DNA of 64,000 bases from Chamaecrista fasciculata (taxonomy: Eukaryota; Streptophyta; Magnoliopsida; Fabales; Fabaceae): NCBI GenBank assembly GCA_003254925.1, contig QANZ01016334.1, positions 43,778 to 107,777 on the forward strand, in the 5' to 3' direction. The first letter of the stretch is position 1. The number at the start of each line of letters is the position of its first letter. Under the pieces are notes generated by a model. That model was given only the letters and a program-made list of their open reading frames with translations, was not told the DNA's origin and searched no databases. The position numbers and the translations under genes were made by a program. Below, one piece after another: positions 49,612 to 61,600 of the stretch.

Positions 49612-49886
49612 CTCCCTCCGTTCCTGAATATCTGCTTTTCTGGAGAACTTTTTTTATTCCAAAATATCTGATGTTTTATAACTTCAAGAGAGCATTAATT
49701 ATTCTTTTACCATTCTATCCCTATTAAATATAGTAGAGTCATAAATGAATAAACATTTTCCAAATAATTTAATAGGGATAGTTTAGTCTTTTTACCTCAT
49801 TTTTGTCTTCATTCTAGGTGAGCTAATCATTTTCTTGGTCTGTGTGTATTTACCTTAAACATCAGATATATAGGAACGGAGGGAGT
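49612..49886. mobile_element. Stowaway-type MITE (Tc1/mariner)
   Basis: A 275-base element with the diagnostic end CTCCCTCCGTTCC and its inverse GGAACGGAGGGAG. It is flanked on both sides by the TA target duplication (49610-49611 and 49887-49888). The inner sequences are partly complementary. It is non-coding. Confidence 0.93.
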
Positions 49887-49888
49887 AA

Positions 49889-52780
49889 TTAATATGTCCA
49901 TGTGATGATATATAAATTGAAAATTTGCTTTTGTAGCTCACCCAATAATTAATATTTTGATTATTGAGTGCTGTCCGTCCATCACTGGCGTCTTCTGTCA
50001 GTATATGAAGTTATTGAGCACATATTCCATGATTGAAATAAAGATAGAAAGAATCACGTGGTCAAATTATTCTGTTGTAAAACATATAGCCACTTCATGC
50101 AAGTATAATAATAAAGATGAAAATTGAAAAGTATTGCTTTTATAAAAAAAATATTAAAATGCAAATACTTACGATGTCATTGAATTTTGTTCAAATTAAT
50201 TTTTTATTGGACTTTTCTCACTTCTCATATATATTTTTGAAATTTCATTTCGAAGAAATTAAACTTAGATAAAATAGATTAATTTCGTTCGTCTCAAGTC
50301 AACTGATTTGGTCCAGTATTTATTATTATATCTAGAAAGCAATAAAGTTTGGGTGGTCCTTCTTCTTTTTTTTTTTTTTTATAAAATGTATTATGTGGTT
50401 TATAAATTTATAACGAATCAATTAACCAATTTTGAATAATTAAAATATCCTCCATTCAAGAATTATTATACTAATTGTTAATAATTTGATCTGGAGAAAA
50501 AGAATGAGCCTCCACAAATGAATCAATTTGTTTGAGCTACCGACATCTTTTGGCATTGCTCAAAAAAGAATGGATCTCAATTAATTGCACACCAATATCA
50601 TAGATATTTGCTGAAGCCAACATGTTGACGTCACGTGAAACATGTGACATTTTTCTCAGCAAGAGAGAGAGACAGACAAAAAGTCAAACAAAATGTCTAC
50701 CAAAAAAAAAGTCAAACAAAATTACAGCATTTTGATTTCTTTTAAAAGAATATTCTAAGGCCTAAGCCTAAGGTTAAGTTAGATGACAATTGTGTTAAAA
50801 TATGTTTGAATTGAAATCATTAAACAATATGATTAAGCAAGGAATTTCCAGTCGTACAGGATAAAAATGTATACTTTTTAGCTATATAAAAAAAGCTTCT
50901 TCAAATTTGACAAATGATTTTTTTTTAATTGTGTACAAAGAACTCTTTTTATTAATAATTTTACTAAAAATATATATAATTTATTATTTTATTGATGGGG
51001 TATATAATTTATTTTTAGTTGTTACAAAATGTAATAATTACCAAATTTAATTTTGATCAATTTTAAATGCAATAAAATTGAGAAAATTGAAATAAAAATT
51101 AAATTTTTAATGAAAAATTTAACAAAAGTAATCTCTTAAACAAATTAAAAGTTTGGGTTATTTTTCACAACATTTCACAGTATGAAAGGCTTTTTGTAAA
51201 ATAATTATAATTACAAAATTGTAAGTGATTTATCATTAAGGTATACTTTGGTAGCGATCTTGTGCTCTATTAATTTTTGTAGTTATAGAAAATATAAATT
51301 ATAAAAGTTTAGATTAGATTAAAGGTTCAACTAAATAAGTTAAAATTGATAATGTATTAACATAGAATAGTTTCTAGAATTGACCATTTTAAAATAATCA
51401 AAAGATTGATGATGGAATCTGAATTACAAGTTGGTATAAATTAACATTCTTTTCGATTCTTATTTGTCTTAAAAATATAAATATATATATATATATAAAT
51501 TTTAATTCAATGAAGATCTTCACTATTCACATTTGCACGACAAAGCCATATACATAATAGTTAGAGCTGTCAAAATAAACTAGTCCGACCTTAACCATAT
51601 ATAAACTTAAGTTAATTAAGGGTAGTCATATGAGCATTTTATTAATTTTTTTTAATTTTTTAAGATATAATTAAAATTAAAATTTCAATTATATAATTTT
51701 TTTATATGAACCAAAATTATAAGATAATATCACAAGTCATTACTTAGATAATTATTTAATATTCTCAAAATTATTACATAATAAAATTAGTAATCTGAAA
51801 GTGAAAATGAGTAAAAAAATATATATTTTCCAAAATTATTCATTATTTAACCATTTATTACTATATGATTTTTATTATCTTCCTTTAAAAAATTATTTTT
51901 GACTTAATATTTATCTTTATTTAAAAATATATAAAATATTAAAAAAATTTAATTCTTATAATAATTTAAATATTTTTTTAATAATAATAAATAAACCCCA
52001 TAACTTAAAACTATGGGTTTTTTTTTATTTTTTTTTATTTTTATATATAACAAGACCCTTTTCATAACTCTTGTACTTCACATTCAAGTGGTTCCAAATT
52101 ACAACTTTCCAAGAGTGAAAAGTCATAATTTCAATGCTCAAATTATTCTGAGTGTTACCTTTTGAGTGTCCACAAACTGAAAAAAAAAAGTATTACTTTT
52201 GTGCTTTTGGTAAACTATTAATTATTATTATAGTATTTTTATTGGCCAAAGTATAAATTTGATCTCATATCTTTTATTCAATTTTAAATTTGGTCCTATA
52301 TTTTTTTTGTTATACTTTTAGTCCAGTATTTTTGGGTTAGGTCCCAATGTAATGTAAAATCAATTCAAATTTATGGATTAAAAGTATAAAATCTTTGAAC
52401 TTATACTAATTTTTTTATCTCTAAAAATTAAATTATTGATAATTACAATAATTCAAAGATTAAATAATATATTTTAATTATTTACAAATTTATTAATTGA
52501 TTCAATGTAAATTTAAGGATTAAATAATAAGATTTGTCAAAATTTATTTACAATTCAAATAAACTGGCATGTGATGGAGAGGAATAAGATTAACACGTGC
52601 CTTGGACTCGGGAAAGGATAAGAGGAAGAGGTAGAAAGAGACAAAAGTCCAAGACGTCATTTGTGTTGTTTGACAAATGGTGTAAAGTTAAACACATCAT
52701 GTTGCAAATTTGAAGTATCTGTCTTTTTGTTTTTCTCTCTCAATCCAAAATCATTTTGTTCAAAGAGGTTCTTCCGTGTG
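49889..52780. other. Very AT-rich non-coding stretch before the second permease start
   Basis: From about 50880 to 52080 the DNA is extremely AT-rich, with many A- and T-runs and an (AT)n run near 51480-51497. At 52240-52345 there is a fragment of MITE family C ('tttggtcctata', 'atacttttagtcc'). No exon was found. The 3' half could be a matrix-attachment type region, which is inference only. Confidence 0.45.
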
Positions 52781-52781
52781 G

Positions 52782-52790
52782 TTTAAATAA
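52782..52790 (+). promoter_or_regulatory. TATA-like box of the BAT1-like gene
   Basis: TTTAAATAA stands about 62 bases before the ATG at 52852. The sequence between is C/T-rich leader, so a start near 52815-52820 is reasonable. Position and wording only. Confidence 0.5.
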
Positions 52791-52851
52791 CCAAAGGACG
52801 AACCCTTTTCTCTGATTCCTCATTTTTCTGTTTCTCCACTGCAAGAAGAAG

Positions 52852-55800
52852 ATGGTACTTGCATCATCTCACGGGGTTAGAATTGGTGATGCTTCTGCTT
52901 CTGCACTTGATTCTGGCCATGCCCGTCTTCATGAGCTCGGCTACAAACAAGAGCTCAAGCGTGACCTATCGTAAACTTTTCCCCTTTTTCCAATCTCTGT
53001 GTTCTTGTTTTTGACTTCCAAGGATAGGATTCATAGGATTGTCAATTTTATGATTTCTTTTCCTTCCTGAATTTGTCTGTCAATTACAGGGTCCTTTCAA
53101 ATTTTGCCTTCTCATTTTCCATCATATCAGTGCTTACTGGTGTTACCACCCTTTACAACACTGGGCTAACTTTTGGTGGTCCTGTATCTATGGTGTATGG
53201 GTGGTTTATAGCTAGTTGTTTCACCATGTTTGTTGGGTTGTCAATGGCTGAAATTTGTTCTTCTTACCCAACTTCTGGTGGCCTTTACTATTGGAGTGCC
53301 AAACTTGCTGGCCCTGGTTGGGCACCTTTTGCCTCCTGGATTACTGGCTGGTAATGTAACCCGCCAAACCTTTTATTTTCTTTGAAAATATGATATCAGG
53401 AATATGCTATTGGCCTCAATTGATTCTTGTGGTAAATTGTGTATATGTGTGTCAAATAAATCCCACATTATCAAGATCAATGAAGAGTCAAGAGTGTGCA
53501 GATAAGCTGGCGAGCACTGAATTTTCTATCTTCTACTATTCTGACTCTTAGTTCAAGAGTGTCTCTTTCTAATTTATAGAGGAATTGCGGAATATCTCCG
53601 AACTGGTTTTATACTATCCTATATACTAATCCCCATTAAATTCTGGCAACTAAAATGTTTAGGAAAGAAAGAATAAAAGTGTTCTAGTTAAACAATGTGC
53701 TATGTTTTGGTTTAGTCAAAGTCAATCCAGTTGAAACCAGAGAGATTCACTTGCAAAATTGACTGTCTTCACTATACAGTACATGCACGATACAGCATGA
53801 TTTCTCAATAGGTTTTTTCAACTATTGCTGATTTTAACAAACATGTAAAAATCCTCATATGCAATGCTGTTTAGTTTATAACTTCCTACAGTTAACTCTC
53901 TTGATGCATAAATGAATGATTTTTCTTTCCTTGCAGGTTCAATATTGTTGGTCAGGTATTGAGAAGTCATGTAAAATAGTTCTCAACATCCTTTGCTATT
54001 CACCGAGAGGTTAAGCATATCCGGGCTCTGGATATCCAATCATCCATTTCACTCTTTAACTGTTAATTCCTTTTATTTTCAGTGGGCCGTCACAACAAGT
54101 GTAGATTATTCACTAGCAGAACTGATTCAGGTTATCATCCTCCTTAGTACTGGTGGGAAAAATGGTGGTGGATATGAGGCATCTAAGTATGTTGTTATTG
54201 CATTCCATGCGGGAATTTTGTTACTACATGCCATAATAAACAGCCTCCCTATCTCGTGGTTATCATTCTTTGGGCAGTTAGCTGCTATTTGGAATGTCTT
54301 AGGTGTGAAGAACCAAGTCCCTATTTGAATTTTGTTTTTGTTTTTACCCCTTTTGGTTGGAGTTTGTTTTCTTCAGTTAAAGCCTTTGTGGCTTTATGTA
54401 TCTCTAATTGGAACGAACATTTTTCAGGTGTCTTCTTGCTTATGATTCTCATTCCGTCTGTGGCAACCGAAAGAGCTAGTGCTAAGTTTGTTTTTACTCA
54501 TTTCAATACTGATAATGGTGATGGAATCAGCAGCAGACCATACATATTTGTCTTGGGACTTCTAATGAGTCAATATACTCTAACTGGATATGATGCATCT
54601 GCTCATATGGTAAATCTTTTCCTTTTTTTAATATTTCTTTTTATTGAATTTTTCTTCCTTCAAGAACTGTCCAAAATAACTTTGTCCGGAACTATATACT
54701 GTATTTCTCTAGAGTGATTCTCAAGATAAGTCATGGAAATATTAAGTGATTGAGCTCTTATCATCAGCTTAAATCTGAAAACTGGCTGGGCGATTAGCAT
54801 AGTTACAACAACTCAGCTGGTTTTTCTGCCATTCCTGAGTTAGATATAAGTAATCTAATGCTTAAGTTCAATACTGAGTGGTGCTTCAGAGGGGTTAATA
54901 ATTTTGTAAATTTTCAGCATCTTGTACAAGTGCATGATTTCTGTTATCAGATATATTGGTATCAAGAATAAAAAAATTAAACGTCACAGTAAGTTGCGTT
55001 TAATTGTTTTTTGTCATCTTTAGCTAGTTTGGGATCTTAAATGTGGGTCCTACCCTTAGTTATGGTCTAATTTAAACTCTTTCTGTAAGATTACATTAAT
55101 AAGCATTGCCTAACGGCTAAAGTATTCTGCTCATGCAATAAGCTATTATATGAGCGTTTTTAATAACCTTCATTAAGGTTTAAGGACAAATAAGTTTTTG
55201 TGCTTTTCAATAGGGCTGCTGGATTAAGTTGCAAGATGATTCAGACTAAACTCCCTCTTAACTTCTATTTTCAGACAGAGGAAACCAAGGATGCTGATAG
55301 AAATGGCCCAAAAGGGATTATCAGTTCCATCGGGATATCTATCATTGTTGGATGGGGTTTCATACTCGGCATTACGTTTGCGGTCACCGACATCCCTTAC
55401 CTTTTGAGTGAAAATAACGATGCCGGTGGGTATGCCATTGCTGAAATATTTTATCTAGCTTTCAAGAGCAGGTATGGGAGTGGAGTTGGGGGAATTATTT
55501 GCTTAGGAGTGGTTGCTGTTGCCATATTTTTCTGTGGTATGAGCTCGGTTACAAGCAACTCAAGGTAATATAATAGTAGTTTCTAGGCGTGCTTTGCATG
55601 TGAGAGTAGTTAAATATCTCAGTTAACTTTAATGATTGACATTTATACAGGATGGCTTATGCTTTCTCTAGAGATGGAGCCATGCCATTATCATCATTTT
55701 GGCATAAAGTTAACAAGCAGGAGGTCCCAATAAATGCAGTTTGGGTTTCTGCTTTCATATCATTTTGCATGGCACTGACAGTGAGTATTGTTATTTTCCT

Positions 55801-56481
55801 TTTCATCTAAAAAATTCTAGTGGACAGTTTCTCTCTGTGGATGTTAACAGTTTCTCATGGCTCTTCTTTCATCTAGGCAATATGGGACATTTGACTTACA
55901 CATATACACTATTTAAAATATAAAACTGTCAAGAAAAGCCCCAAGAATAGCTTCCATAACTCTTAACACACATTTTATTTGGCCTACTGTTCTACTACAA
56001 TCTGTAATAAACAAATATATCATCTTATACAAGTAGAGACAAGATCATAGCTGAAACTCTAATCAATCCTAACCGTAGTTCTTTTCACTCATTCCTGCTG
56101 ATAGTGTCTAACTTAACTCTAATTGTACTTCAGTCTCTTGGAAGCAAAGTGGCATTTGACGCCATGGTGTCTATCGCGACAATCGGCCTCTATATTGCTT
56201 ATGCCCTTCCTATCTTCTTTAGAGTGACTTTGGCACAAAAGTCTTTCGTCCCGGGGCCTTTCAACTTGGGTCGCTATGGAATCATCGTCGGCTGGATTGC
56301 AGTTCTTTGGGTGGTGACCATCTCCATACTCTTTTCATTGCCGGTTTCTTACCCGATAACTATTGGGACACTCAACTACACCCCAGTTGCTGTTGGATGT
56401 TTGTTGTTTCTTGTAGTTTTTTTCTGGATAATCAATGCTCGGCATTGGTTTAAAGGACCTATAACCAATATAGGTAAGTGA
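52852..56481 (+). CDS. BAT1: BAT1-like amino-acid/GABA permease (APC family)
   Basis: Plant bidirectional amino-acid transporter type of the APC superfamily, in plasma or organelle membranes. Exons: 52852-52970, 53090-53350, 53937-53955, 54083-54302, 54428-54609, 55275-55564, 55651-55780, 56134-56481; phases agree and the product is about 522 residues, the usual size. It has twelve or so hydrophobic segments. Family text includes LGYKQELKRDLS, GLSMAEICSSYPTSGG, GYDASAHM, TEETKDADRNGPKGI and SSVTSNSRMAYAFSRDGAMP. A 19-base micro-exon encodes FNIVGQ. At the end, WFKGPITNIG is followed by a perfect donor, AG|GTAAGT, with the stop TGA only eight bases past the exon edge (56479-56481). The last residues are therefore either GK-stop or supplied by a further small exon that I could not identify. 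Upstream, a second pair of first exons exists at 46944-47431. Confidence 0.92.
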
Positions 56482-56633
56482 AGTTTTGTTCTTATATAGA
56501 GATTTCATTGTCAAGAACATTGCAATTTACTACATCCCAGTCCCCAGAGTAGTTTTGTTCAGTATGATAATGTATTATACCATCTATTGAAATTTTACTT
56601 CTCATCCAATTGTTAAAATGTGAGTAAATATGA

Positions 56634-56739
56634 TAGCACTCTAAGCTGATAAAGTAAAGTTGATTACAGCCAAAATAAAGGACTTGATTTAGTATAGCAC
56701 TCTAAGCTGATAAAGTAAAGTTGATTACAGCCAAAATAT
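56634..56739. repeat. Direct repeat, 61-base period
   Basis: 'tagcactctaagctgataaa' and the 25 bases after it occur at 56634 and again at 56695 without change. Confidence 0.92.
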
Positions 56740-57540
56740 TGTAAAGATACAATATGCAATATGCCTAATATGTACTTTATTATATTGTTGAATGCCACAA
56801 TATTTTACCAAGAAGGGGAGAAATGGAGAATAAAGGACTTTCCGTATTCTTCTTACAAATTAAAATATGTTTGATCACAACTCTAATTGCTAAAACATGA
56901 GAAAGTTTGATTTGAACTCAACTTTCTAAACCTGAAATGAGGAAACTACATATTTATAGAGTTCACTTCCCTAAATATTGTAGCAAAACAAAAGATTTTT
57001 TTAAAAAACATATCAAGATTCATTTATGGGCTGTAGATTTGGCAGAAAAAATAGATCTTTCCCTGTTATATCCATTCCAACAATCACTGTCCTAAATTGT
57101 TCTAACATCTAATCATCCAGCTATTTTGCTTTGTGGAACATTTCTTTGATTTATGGGCCTAGAGATCGCATGGGCCTTAAATATCTTCACTTGCATTAAA
57201 TTTTCTTTCAAAGTAAATACCATTAAGTAATTAACATTACTGACCCAAAAAGAAAAGTAATTAACATTAACTTCATGCAGTTTTTGTTATCACAATGAAT
57301 TTTGTGTTTGCATCTGCGTATCTCTATAAATATATTTTTAGTAACATATCGTCTTTATTTATGGACAAATTTTTACCTACATATTTGAAATTAAATACAA
57401 AACAAAACGATATGTAATAGTTTTTGAAGACCTAAGAAAAAAGAGATAACAATGCTTTGTAAATCATTTGTCGCCACATGATGCAAGTCATTGCAGCAAC
57501 TTCTCAAGAACTTTACAAGGATTGATTTTAATTTTGTATT

Positions 57541-57606
57541 TACTAATATAAATATGCCGTTTACTCTATAGTTTAGTAGTATATAAACGGCATATCTATA
57601 TTAGTA
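57541..57606. repeat. Short inverted repeat
   Basis: 'tactaatataaatatgccgt' plus 'tta' at 57541-57563 is inverse to 'tataaacggcatatctatat' plus 'tagta' ending at 57606, with one mismatch and a loop of about 20 bases. Confidence 0.85.
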
Positions 57607-58394
57607 AATAAAAAATTAAATATGTATATATCTATATTAGTAGTATATATGATATATCTAATATTTTGTATAGGATATCTCTATTGACTCCTAGACTTTA
57701 ACATCAAGCTAGTTGCCTTAGTGTTCTTTGGTAAAATAATTCGATTTTCTTCATGGAAATGGTTGTTTCCTTTGGTAAAACTATGTTCACTATCCACATT
57801 GCAAAGATTTTTTTAAATAATACTCCCTCTTCTGCGAAGGAAAAAAAATGTTTATGTCTATGTCTCTATGTTTGCGCATAAACATTTTTATCCATGATAT
57901 GTTATAATATGAACAAAACTAAATAAAAACATCCAAAAACAGACCATGCACAAGATACATATGTATATGTGAAAATCGAAATCGAAATATAGTTAAAAGG
58001 AATTAATATAATGATGGGAAAAATGTATAAATACTTTTTATTGTTTAAAATAGCAGCACTCTATCAAGCTCTTCAACATATCTCTCTAAAATTTGACGGT
58101 ATAATGACATAATACTGAATTGTCTATTACTGAAGCGGGTTTCATAAAAGAGAAAATAAACCCCCAAAATCTCTAATTTTCTAAGATCTACATATGCTTC
58201 CAAATTCTGATCTCCAGTCATACCTACAAGCACATGAAGTCAAATGATTTATAAGCTATGTATTTAGTACCTGTAATACTTGTAAAGGTAAAAATAATGA
58301 TGATGGTGATGATTGGTGAAATCAAATAAAAATATATAATAGCAAATGTAAATGGCTTAGCTTTAAGAAAGAGTTAACCAATTTTATAATCTTT

Positions 58395-58605
58395 GAATTT
58401 GTCCCAAAACTATAATTTAGTCCATGAATATTAAAAATATACTTTTTAGTCTCTGATATTTTTAAAGAACATTGCTTATTTAATCCTTAAAATGTTATAG
58501 GATTAAATACTATGTTTGTTAAAATTATCAGGGACCAAAAAGTATGTTCCAACATCTAGGGACTGAATTGTAATTTTGGGATAAATTTAAGGATTCAAAA
58601 GTAGG
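58395..58605. mobile_element. MITE touching the 3' end of the response-regulator gene
   Basis: 'ctataatttagtccatgaat' and 'actttttagtctctgata' on the left are inverse to 'gactgaattgtaatttt' and 'atcagggaccaaaaagt' on the right. The unspliced stop codon of the regulator reading frame (58597-58595) falls at the right border of this element. It is of the same kind as 61887-62358. Confidence 0.65.
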
Positions 58606-61600
58606 TTTTCTCCTTAGAAAGAAATCTTACACGGCTGGTGTTGATGTTATTAGACAGTTGTGCACCAGAAATCTCCCAAGATCCGTAATTGTTTAGCATA
58701 TCATCAAGATCATCTGGACTTGGTTCATTTCCAAAAATGTCATATCCATTAAAATCACCTCCTAGAAAACTTTTGATATCACCAATATAATCTTCTAGGG
58801 TAAGGTCTTGGTCCAAAGAAGCTGCTGCCATAGTTGCTTCTTGTACACTCAAATTCTTTCCGACGATAGAATTCATCGGTATCTCAGTATTATTTGCAAT
58901 ACCATAAGAGTTTAAGGCAATATGATCCTGTCCTTCACAGTCTACTCCAAGTGATCTCAATACATTATCATTCTCGATGACATTTTCAGTTTGATAAATT
59001 AGAGCATCTGGCTTGTCCTTCAAACTATTTCCAAGGTTAGATTCGCTTACTATCTCAGAGATTTCGGTAGTATCATGCAACAGTTCCTCTAAAAAACTGC
59101 CATACCCTTCAAAATCTTCATCAAAAGATCTCAAGAATTTATCAAATTCTGTCAAGTTTTGGTCTTGATGATTTGTCAAAGCATCTGGCACAGTCTGTGT
59201 CTCATAATTTTGGGCAATTTCATATGGTTTCTTTCTAAAAAGTGACTCTACCAAGCTATTACTATATGCTGTCACTGTTTGGTTTTGAGCTGTTAAAGCA
59301 CCTGAGTCAAATTCTAACACTGTTTCTGGTGGATTAATCTTTAAAGGACTCACATAACTAGTATTGCAGCCACTAGTATGTTGTGAAATATTGGAACTAT
59401 TTCCAAAGGTAAAATTCTTCAGTACCTTAGAGGCTTGAGAAGCTTCATCATCCTTGTCACAGTCTTCTCCAAGAATTTGTGTAACATTGTTATTGTGTTC
59501 CTCCAGATTTTGGTAATTATTTTTTGAAGCATATGGTGCAGATAGCCCTACTACACTATACAGATCTTCGTTTCCACAATCATTGGATTCCTGAAGTTGA
59601 ATATCCTGTGGAGCTACAGGTTCAACAGAGTCTATTGGAATTGGGTTTTCCTTCTGGTTCATGTTCTGCAAAGAAGCCAATGTGTGGAAACCTGGACAAA
59701 ATTCAGATGTTGAGTTTCATTCTGCACATTTTTGAACTGCACTATCTACACTAGAATTTGTAGATAAAAGCAGACACTACAGAAATATACAAATTTTTTT
59801 CTTCTCATGTATCCTTGGATACTGATTTCTTCTCCCTTATAACGTTACTTTTTTGTTGGCTAAGCATAAAATTTTCTTGAACTTTAGCTTTGAAATGTGA
59901 CAAGAGACTATCTGAACTTTAAATTTTGTGCAAATATCTCATTTTGTTAAAAATTTCATTGAAAAAGCCAAGAAATGATTTCATCACATTTCAAAGTTTA
60001 AGGGAATTTTTCGCTCAATGATTAAAGTTGAGGGGGATTTTGTGTACTTCAACACTATGACATGCCTACTCACCTGGGTTATCTGAATTCAAGGATGATG
60101 TGGTTCCATCACTTAAGTTTAATGATTCACTCGCCGAGAGTGAGGCTAAATCCAATAACTCCTCAAGAATCTTCACTTGAGATTTGAACTTCTGTGCAAG
60201 GAGAACAAAAAAGACCTTATAGTTTAGGAATTAGGATAGATTGAAGCATGTGTACAATAATGCATTATAGCTATTTTCATTCAAACATGGAAGCAATTAC
60301 AATAGAAGTATTTACAAATCAAAACAAATTAACAACAAACAGATGGGGTTATCTACTTGTTACTATGATTTTTTTCTTGTAATTAATGTTTGAGTTTGAG
60401 CTATCACAATCAAAACATTTGAGAAGACAACTTCCGTATCTATTGATATATTCTCTACTATCATAAGAGAAAGCATATAAGGTTACACGCACATATATTG
60501 CATGTTATAGAATTTAATTAAGGTTTAATTTCTTGTTGGAATTTATATAGTCAAACAAAAAATAAGATGCCGAAGCAGTCATTTGCATCTATAGTAACTC
60601 TAAAAGATTTGGAGATATGAAGGACATGAATGAATTATTGTTGGTTTCCATTAAGTAATTAAGTGAAGACAATTACTGTTAAGGAAAAGACTTTATTTGA
60701 AGATTGTATCGTATAGGTTTGTAAAATAGTGGGATTATTTTCAAAGGTAATATCAGTTAGAAATTTACACCAGAAACATAAGCAAACCATGAGGGAATAT
60801 AATAACATCAGAAGCATATTACAAAAGTAATAAGTTTGAAGGGTTTTAGTGGAAAGGATTAACAACCTGTGGGTTTTAATAAAAGAGAATGTCAAGCAAA
60901 TTTTCTTTTCTTTCTATCTTCAAAAACGCATTTTTGAAATCAAGTTTAATTCAAACATGTCTCACGTTGGTTAGCTTGTTTTAATGTATAACTATAAACA
61001 AATAACAACCATCTATAGTATTAGCATTTGCAACACTTATGTGTATTATTTGTATTGATGAGAAACAAGAAATAAGAAACTAATTAATGTGTGTGTGTTT
61101 AAAGATTGAGGGATAGAAAAAGAACCTGTAGATGGCTAGCTATTTGGGTACATGTCAATTCAGGAACATCCATCAACTGTTTTATCTCTTTCGGACGAGA
61201 GCCTGTAAATATATATACATGAAAATCAAAACCAAACATATATAACATATAAGCATTAAGGTAAAAAAAAAAAACAGAGAGAGAAGGAAATGAGTTCATA
61301 AGAAAAAACAGTACTACTCTGATCTCCCAGAACGAGTACGGCTTGCACAAACTTATGATGCAGATCAGGAGTCCATACAAAACGTGGCTTCTTATTACTA
61401 GATTCACCATTGTTATGTTCTGCAACTTTTGATCTTACTCTTGGCCTCTTCTTTCTTTTCTTGCTTCTAACCTCACGACGATGCTGTGTACTATTCTGTT
61501 TTTCTTTTTCTTTTTCTTCCAGCTCCTGTAACTCCTTTGTAAAACATTCATTTGGGTACATATTTGCTGGTTTTTTCTGAGGACCATACACTTGTTGCAT

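Larger units (their letters stand above)
56482..58394. other. Convergent intergenic region
   Basis: Between the permease (+) and the response regulator (-). It holds a 61-base direct repeat, a short palindrome and AT-rich DNA. A possible last non-coding exon of the regulator gene begins at 58219. Confidence 0.5.

Noticed and set aside
47432-52851. Further permease exons after the first exon pair
   Set aside because: I looked for counterparts of FNIVGQ, GYDASAHM, TEETKDADRNGPKG and SVTSNSRM on the plus strand and found none.
61099-61425. 108-codon minus-strand frame as a separate protein
   Set aside because: It reads through an intron of the response-regulator gene; only its last part is real exon.
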